64,000 nt of DNA from Streptomyces sp. NRRL S-37 (lineage in GTDB: Bacteria; Actinomycetota; Actinomycetes; Streptomycetales; Streptomycetaceae), in NCBI RefSeq assembly GCF_000721605.1, contig NZ_JOIZ01000006.1, positions 1-64,000 on the forward strand, given 5' to 3'. Under the pieces are notes generated by a model that did not search any database, was not told the origin of the DNA, and saw only the letters and a program-made list of their open reading frames with translations. Both the position numbers and the translations under genes were made by a program. Below are positions 59,616 through 64,000 of this stretch, one piece after another. Numbering within the stretch: position 1 is the first letter of the stretch; each line of letters begins with the position of its first letter.

Positions 59616-60323
59616 ATGAACTCCCGTCAGCGCCGCGGCGTGATACTCCTGCTCCTGTCGGTCCTGTGCGCCCTCGGCGCGTTCGCCGGCGTCCTCTCCG
59701 TCATCGACGACGTGGAGTCCAAGGTCGGCCCCGAGGTCACCGCGTACCGGCTGAAGACGAACGTGGCGCCCTACACCCCCCTCAGCACGGGCCAGTTCGA
59801 GAAGATCGAGATGCCCGAGCGGTGGCTGTCGAAGAACGCCGTCACCGACCTGGACGAGATCCGGGGCAAGATCGCCGTGACCGATCTGCGGGAGGGCTCC
59901 CTGCTGCAGAGCGACATGATCGTGAACCAGCCCGCCCTGCAGCCGGGACAGCAGGAGGTCGCCATCATGATCGACGCGGCCACCGGCGTCGCCGGCAAGA
60001 TCACACCGGGCTCCTCGGTCAACGTCTACGCCACCTTCGAGGGCGAACGCGAGGGCGACCCCGACCAGTCCAGGATCATCGTGACCAACGCCAAGGTCCT
60101 CGACGTCGGCAAGATCACCGCCCTCCGGCCCGACGAGAACGACCGCGGCCGGGAGCCCACCGACGCCGTCCCGATCACCTTCGCGCTGTCCGCCGCCGAC
60201 GCCCAGCGCATCACCTACGCCGAGTCGTTCGCCCGGCGGGTCCGCCTCGCGCTGGTCGCACCCGGAACCGACGGCACCGTCCCGGACTCACAGCGGACGT
60301 ACGAACTCGCGAAGGACAAGTGA
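59616..60323 (+). CDS. cpaB: CpaB/RcpC-like Flp pilus assembly protein
   Basis: A 235-residue protein. One membrane segment near the N-terminus (about 8-28, VILLLLSVLCALGAFAGVLS) and an SAF-type domain (about 40-110: AYRLKTNVAPYTPLS, then IRGKIAVTDLREGSLLQ) are followed by the RcpC/CpaB C-terminal part. It acts at the cell surface in Tad pilus assembly. It is first of the compact tad genes, with tadZ 9 nt behind it. Confidence 0.9.
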   Translation: MNSRQRRGVILLLLSVLCALGAFAGVLSVIDDVESKVGPEVTAYRLKTNVAPYTPLSTGQFEKIEMPERWLSKNAVTDLDEIRGKIAVTDLREGSLLQSDMIVNQPALQPGQQEVAIMIDAATGVAGKITPGSSVNVYATFEGEREGDPDQSRIIVTNAKVLDVGKITALRPDENDRGREPTDAVPITFALSAADAQRITYAESFARRVRLALVAPGTDGTVPDSQRTYELAKDK

Positions 60324-60332
60324 GAGGCCCGC

Positions 60333-61586
60333 ATGCCCACGAGGATCCTGCCGGCAGTCGGCGACGCGGACGCGGTCCGGTCCCTCATCACCCTGCTCAG
60401 CCAGCTCCCGGACGCCGAACCGGTCGCCCCGGTGACCGACTCCACCCAGCTCATCGACACCCTCGCCCGCCTGGCCGCCGAGTCCGTCGACGAGCTGCCC
60501 GAGGTCGTGGTCGTGCACGAGCGGATCGGCCCCGTCCCCGCCCTGGAACTGATCCGCGAAGTCGCCCTGCGCTTCCCCGCCGCCGGCGTCATCCTCGTCA
60601 CCTCCGACGCGAGCCCCGGCCTCTTCCAGGCCGCCATGGACTACGGCGCCCGCGGCCTGGTCGCCCTCCCGCTCGGCTACGAGGAACTCGCCAGCCGCGT
60701 CCAGGCCGTCGCCCAGTGGTCCGCCGGCGTACGACGCCACCTCGGCTCCGGCGGCGACGTCTTCACCGGTGCCGGCGGCACCGTCGTCACCGTCAGCGGC
60801 GCCAAGGGCGGCGTCGGCACGACCCTGACCGCCATCCAGCTCGCCCTCGCCGCCCAGGCCTCCGGCCGCACCACCGCCCTCGTCGACATGGACCTCCAGA
60901 CCGGCGACGTCGCCGCCTACCTGGACGTCCAGTTCCGCCGCTCCGTCGTCGACCTCGCCGCCGTGGGCGACATCTCCCCGCGCGTCCTCGCCGACGCCGT
61001 CTTCCGCCACGACACCGGCCTCGCCCTGCTGCTCGCCCCCGGCGAGGGCGAACGCGGCGAGGACGTCACCGACCGCGCCACCCGGCAGATCGTCAGCGCC
61101 CTGCGCTCCCGCTACGAGGTCGTCGTCATCGACTGCGGCGCCCAGCTCGGCGGCGCCGGCGCGGCGGCGGTGGAGATGGCCGACACGGCCCTGCTGGTCA
61201 CCACCCCCGACGTGGTCGCCGTACGGGGCGCGAAGCGGGCGGTGCGGATGTGGGACCGGCTGCAGATCCGCAAGGCCGAGGAGACCACCGTGGTCGTCAA
61301 CCGGCACACCCGGTCCACGGAGATCCAGCCCCCGCTCATCCGGAAGATCACCGGCACCGCGGTCGCGGCCACCGCGATCCCCGCCCACTTCAAGGAACTG
61401 CAGGCCGTCGTGGACGCCGGCCGCGTCCACGAACTGGAGAACAAGAGCACGGTGAAGCAGGCCCTGTGGGGCCTGGCCGGCGAACTCGGCCTGGTCAAGG
61501 CCGCCGAGGGCGCCCGCAAGGGCGGCCGGCCGCGCGGCGACCGGGGGTCGGTGAGCTTCCGGCGGCGCAGGGACGGAGGGGGATGA
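60333..61586 (+). CDS. tadZ: TadZ/CpaE-like pilus localisation ATPase
   Basis: A 417-residue protein. The N-terminal receiver-like domain (about 1-125) lacks a full set of phosphorylation residues. The C-terminal MinD/ParA-type ATPase (about 150-390) has the deviant Walker A GAKGGVGTT from residue 156 and VDMDLQTGDV. It places the pilus machine at the cell pole in other bacteria. The C-terminus is Arg/Gly-rich. Its stop overlaps the first TadE-like gene by ATGA. Confidence 0.9.
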   Translation: MPTRILPAVGDADAVRSLITLLSQLPDAEPVAPVTDSTQLIDTLARLAAESVDELPEVVVVHERIGPVPALELIREVALRFPAAGVILVTSDASPGLFQAAMDYGARGLVALPLGYEELASRVQAVAQWSAGVRRHLGSGGDVFTGAGGTVVTVSGAKGGVGTTLTAIQLALAAQASGRTTALVDMDLQTGDVAAYLDVQFRRSVVDLAAVGDISPRVLADAVFRHDTGLALLLAPGEGERGEDVTDRATRQIVSALRSRYEVVVIDCGAQLGGAGAAAVEMADTALLVTTPDVVAVRGAKRAVRMWDRLQIRKAEETTVVVNRHTRSTEIQPPLIRKITGTAVAATAIPAHFKELQAVVDAGRVHELENKSTVKQALWGLAGELGLVKAAEGARKGGRPRGDRGSVSFRRRRDGGG

Positions 61587-61975
61587 CCATGAAAGCGGCA
61601 TCACCCGCGCGTGACCGGGGCCAGGTGACCATCGAGTTCCTCGGCATGACCCCCACGATCCTCGTGACGCTGGTGGTGCTGTGGCAGCTCGTCCTGGTGG
61701 GGTACGCGTTCACACTCGCGGGGAATGCTGCGGACGAGGCCGTACGGGCGGCCACGGCGGCGGCACCGGGCGCACGCCAGGGCGCCTGCCGGGCGGCAGG
61801 GCTGGACAAGCTGTCGGGAGCGTGGGCGGGGGGAGCGACCGTGAACTGCACGACCTCGGGCGGCTTCGTCACCGCCGACGTGAGGCTGGACGTCCCCCTC
61901 CTCTTCCCCGGCGCCGTCTCCCTCCCCCTCGACGTGGAGGGACACGCGGGCGCGGTCGAGGAGGAGACGGACTGA
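61583..61975 (+). CDS. TadE-like pseudopilin 1
   Basis: A 130-residue protein with a type IV pilin-like N-terminus: basic residues, GQVTIEFLG (Glu at +5-like place) and a hydrophobic helix (about 22-45, TPTILVTLVVLWQLVLVGYA). Two Cys (ACRAAG, NCTTSG) lie in the outside part. TadE proteins are cleaved by the prepilin peptidase TadV and form a minor tip or base part of the pilus. The ATG at 61583 overlaps the tadZ stop. Confidence 0.85.
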   Translation: MTMKAASPARDRGQVTIEFLGMTPTILVTLVVLWQLVLVGYAFTLAGNAADEAVRAATAAAPGARQGACRAAGLDKLSGAWAGGATVNCTTSGGFVTADVRLDVPLLFPGAVSLPLDVEGHAGAVEEETD

Positions 61976-61976
61976 C

Positions 61977-62357
61977 ATGTCGTACGAGCCCTGCGAGCCG
62001 CCCGCACACCGGCTCCGCGCCCGCGACCGCGGCCAGGTCGCCATCGAGTACCTCGGCTTCCTCCCGGTCCTGCTCATCGTCGCCATGGCCGCCGTACAGC
62101 TCGGCCTGGTCGCCTACACCGCCCAGCAGGCCGGCACGGCGGCCCGCGCGGGAGCGCGCAGCGCGTCACTGGGCGAGGCGTACGGCTACACCTGCAGGGA
62201 CGCCGTCAGCACCTGGCTCGCCGACGGCACCTCCTGCGAGGGCTATCCGGGAGGCGACGAGATCACCGTCACCGCCACGGTCGACATCCCCTCGATCGTG
62301 CCGGGCTGGGACTTCGGCCCCGCCCGCAAGTCCGCCACGATGCCGCGAGACCACTGA
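61977..62357 (+). CDS. TadE-like pseudopilin 2
   Basis: A 126-residue protein related to the previous one. Basic start, GQVAIEYLGFLPVLLIVAMA as the pilin-type helix, and two Cys (YTCRDAV, TSCEGY) in the outside part. It begins 2 nt after the first TadE-like stop, with GAGGAGG in the end of that gene as ribosome site. The pair may work as TadE and TadF. Confidence 0.85.
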   Translation: MSYEPCEPPAHRLRARDRGQVAIEYLGFLPVLLIVAMAAVQLGLVAYTAQQAGTAARAGARSASLGEAYGYTCRDAVSTWLADGTSCEGYPGGDEITVTATVDIPSIVPGWDFGPARKSATMPRDH

Positions 62358-62371
62358 GGAGCGAGCGACCC

Positions 62372-63709
62372 ATGAGCCTGCGGGCACGCATCAACTCCCC
62401 CGAGGAGACGGCCGGCCGGGGCGAGGACGGCCACCTGGTCGCCTCCTACCGCGCCAAGCTCCTGGAGGAGATCGACCTCGCGGAGATGAGTTCGCTGGCG
62501 GCGGCCGAGCGCCGGGCCCGGCTGGAACGCGTCCTCGGCCACATCATCAGCCGCGAGGGCCCGGTCCTGTCGACCGTCGAGCGCTCCCAGCTGATCCGCC
62601 GGGTCGTCGACGAGGCCCTGGGCCTCGGCATCCTGGAACCCCTGCTGGAGGACGCGTCCATCACCGAGATCATGGTGAACGGCCCGGACGCCATCTTCGT
62701 CGAGCGCGGCGGCCGCGTCGAACAGCTCCCGCTCCGCTTCGCCTCCAACGACCAGCTCATGCAGACGATCGAACGCATCGTCTCCACCGTCAACCGCCGC
62801 GTCGACGAGTCGAATCCCATGGTCGACGCCCGCCTCCCCTCCGGCGAGCGCGTCAACGTCATCATCCCGCCGCTCTCCCTGACCGGCGCCACCCTCACCA
62901 TCCGCCGCTTCCCCCGCTCCTTCACCCTCCAGGAACTGATCGGCCTCGGTTCCCTGAACGAGCACATGCTGTACCTGCTGGCCGGCCTGGTGCAGGCCCG
63001 CTTCAACGTCATCGTGTCCGGCGCGACGGGCACCGGGAAGACGACCCTCCTCAACGCCCTCTCCGGCCTGATCCCCGAGCGTGAACGCATCATCACCATC
63101 GAGGACTCCGCCGAACTCCAGCTCCAGCAGCCGCACGTCATCCGCCTGGAGTCCCGCCCGCCGAACGTCGAGGGCAAGGGCCAGGTCACCATCCGCGACC
63201 TGGTCCGCAACTCCCTCCGTATGCGCCCCGACCGCATCGTCGTCGGTGAGGTCCGCGGCGGCGAGTCCCTGGACATGCTCCAGGCGATGTCGACGGGCCA
63301 CGACGGCTCCCTCGCCACCGTCCACGCCAACAGCGCCGAGGACGCCCTGATGCGGCTCCAGACCCTCGCCTCCATGTCGGACGTGGAGATCCCCTTCGTG
63401 GCGCTCCACGACCAGATCAACAGCGCCGTCGACGTCATCGTCCAGCTCACCCGCTTCGCCGACGGCGCCCGCCGCATCACCGAGGTCGCCCTGCTGGAGA
63501 GCCACGCGTCGGAGCCGTACCGGCTGACCACGGTCGCCCGCTTCCGCGCACAGCCCATGACCGCCGACGGCCGCGTCCACGGCGTCTACGAGCACCACCC
63601 CCTCCCGCGCCGCACCGCCGACCGCCTCTACATGGCGAGCCAGCCCGTCCCCCAGGCGTTCGGCGTCGCCCAGTCCTACGACCAGCTCGCCACCCGAGAA
63701 GCCAGGTAG
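62372..63709 (+). CDS. cpaF: TadA/CpaF-type pilus ATPase
   Basis: A 445-residue secretion ATPase of the TadA branch. The N-terminal part (about 20-110) is the GSPII/E-type domain. The core has the Walker A GATGTGKTT (217-225), the Asp box, the Walker B region RIVVGEVRGGE and the His box THDGSLATVHAN-like GHDGSLATVHA. It drives pilus extension (and probably retraction). The ATG at 62372 follows GAGGAGCG. It is followed 11 nt on by tadB. Confidence 0.95.
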   Translation: MSLRARINSPEETAGRGEDGHLVASYRAKLLEEIDLAEMSSLAAAERRARLERVLGHIISREGPVLSTVERSQLIRRVVDEALGLGILEPLLEDASITEIMVNGPDAIFVERGGRVEQLPLRFASNDQLMQTIERIVSTVNRRVDESNPMVDARLPSGERVNVIIPPLSLTGATLTIRRFPRSFTLQELIGLGSLNEHMLYLLAGLVQARFNVIVSGATGTGKTTLLNALSGLIPERERIITIEDSAELQLQQPHVIRLESRPPNVEGKGQVTIRDLVRNSLRMRPDRIVVGEVRGGESLDMLQAMSTGHDGSLATVHANSAEDALMRLQTLASMSDVEIPFVALHDQINSAVDVIVQLTRFADGARRITEVALLESHASEPYRLTTVARFRAQPMTADGRVHGVYEHHPLPRRTADRLYMASQPVPQAFGVAQSYDQLATREAR

Positions 63710-63720
63710 GAACCGCCCCC

Positions 63721-64000
63721 ATGGAGCTGCAGAACCTGATCACGCTGACCACCGGCGTCACGCTGCTGGCCTGCGTCCTCGCGGTCGTCGGCGTGCAGTC
63801 GTACGCCACCGGCAGGGCACAGCGGCAGGCACTGGTGGACCGGCTGTCGGCCACCGGCCGGATCCCCGTCGCCGGCCGCCGGCGCCACTTCCCCACCCTG
63901 GACCGCCGCCTGCGCCGCACCCGGCTCGGCAAGAAGCTCGAACTGCGCCTGTCGGCCACCGGCCTGGACATCACCCCCGGCGAGTTCTTCGCCTGCATGC
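63721..64000 (+). CDS. tadB: TadB-like inner-membrane platform protein (partial)
   Basis: The first 93 codons lie inside the window. One membrane segment (about 7-27, LITLTTGVTLLACVLAVVGVQ) is followed by a basic region with Arg pairs, as in TadB/TadC. The ATG is 11 nt behind the cpaF stop with GTAGGA as a weak ribosome site. The gene order cpaF-tadB supports the call; the rest, including any tadC and flp gene, is beyond the edge. Confidence 0.75.
   Translation, partial: MELQNLITLTTGVTLLACVLAVVGVQSYATGRAQRQALVDRLSATGRIPVAGRRRHFPTLDRRLRRTRLGKKLELRLSATGLDITPGEFFACM

Noticed and set aside
1-64000. tRNA, rRNA and riboswitch genes
   Set aside because: No cloverleaf, rRNA or known riboswitch consensus was recognised by eye; a covariance-model scan would decide.

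Overview
The window is chromosomal DNA of a Streptomyces, or a very close relative. The base composition is very G+C rich with G or C at nearly every third codon position, and GTG and TTG starts are frequent. Mycothiol conjugate amidase, a GTP-dependent PEP carboxykinase, an LAXTG-type sorting signal and a chitinase promoter with paired DasR-type sites all point the same way. From memory, the gene order resembles the S. coelicolor core stretch from about SCO4930 (enoyl-CoA hydratase, GGDEF protein, hutH) to SCO5003 (chiA); this was not checked by any search. I recognised no rRNA, tRNA, CRISPR array, transposase or prophage gene.

Layout. 1-4.3 kb: the end of a membrane-anchored Pro/Thr-rich protein, an enoyl-CoA hydratase, a GAF-GGDEF diguanylate cyclase and histidine ammonia-lyase. 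4.3-12.6 kb: a cell-surface block with a small sortase-anchored protein, an acidic protein, an L,D-transpeptidase lipoprotein, a MacB-type ABC exporter pair and a large secreted subtilisin. 12.8-24.8 kb: a MmyB-like regulator divergent from an alcohol dehydrogenase, a TPR-like membrane protein, a cystathionine gamma-synthase-type enzyme, a small sigma-factor/membrane-protein pair, a MarR regulator, a threonine dehydratase, a DrrAB-type exporter, greA, a DUF4307 protein and mca. 24.9-34.6 kb: a STAND/TPR ATPase, a thioredoxin-domain DUF255 protein, a Mut7-C protein, an MFS exporter with its TetR regulator behind a striking 23-bp-arm palindrome, and a hemolysin III protein. 34.9-45.1 kb: PEP carboxykinase, a divergent MarR/cupin pair with shared operators, a secreted propeller protein, a DD-peptidase of the R61 type, a small protein behind a Fur-like box, an AlaA-type aminotransferase and a secreted chymotrypsin-like protease.

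45.1-52.1 kb is a coherent catabolic locus. An N-acyl-D-amino-acid deacylase and a D-serine-deaminase-like enzyme diverge from a sugar-acid-type kinase, an IclR regulator, RidA and a GntP/DsdX-type permease. A TGTTGCA-N5-TGCAACA operator sits between the two arms. The natural reading is uptake and deacylation of D-amino acids, deamination, and RidA clean-up of the enamine or imine intermediate. The kinase carries an in-frame insertion made of a dispersed Streptomyces repeat.

52.2-58.4 kb holds an acidic protein, an Nramp-related transporter without the usual DPGN motif, a membrane Ser/Thr kinase with a duplicated sensor domain, and a GH18 chitinase. 58.7-64.0 kb is the start of a tad (Flp-type pilus) operon: cpaB, tadZ, two TadE-like genes, tadA/cpaF and a truncated tadB. 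It is preceded by a zinc-ribbon protein whose gene contains the only in-frame TTA codon I found in the window, suggesting bldA-dependent developmental control.
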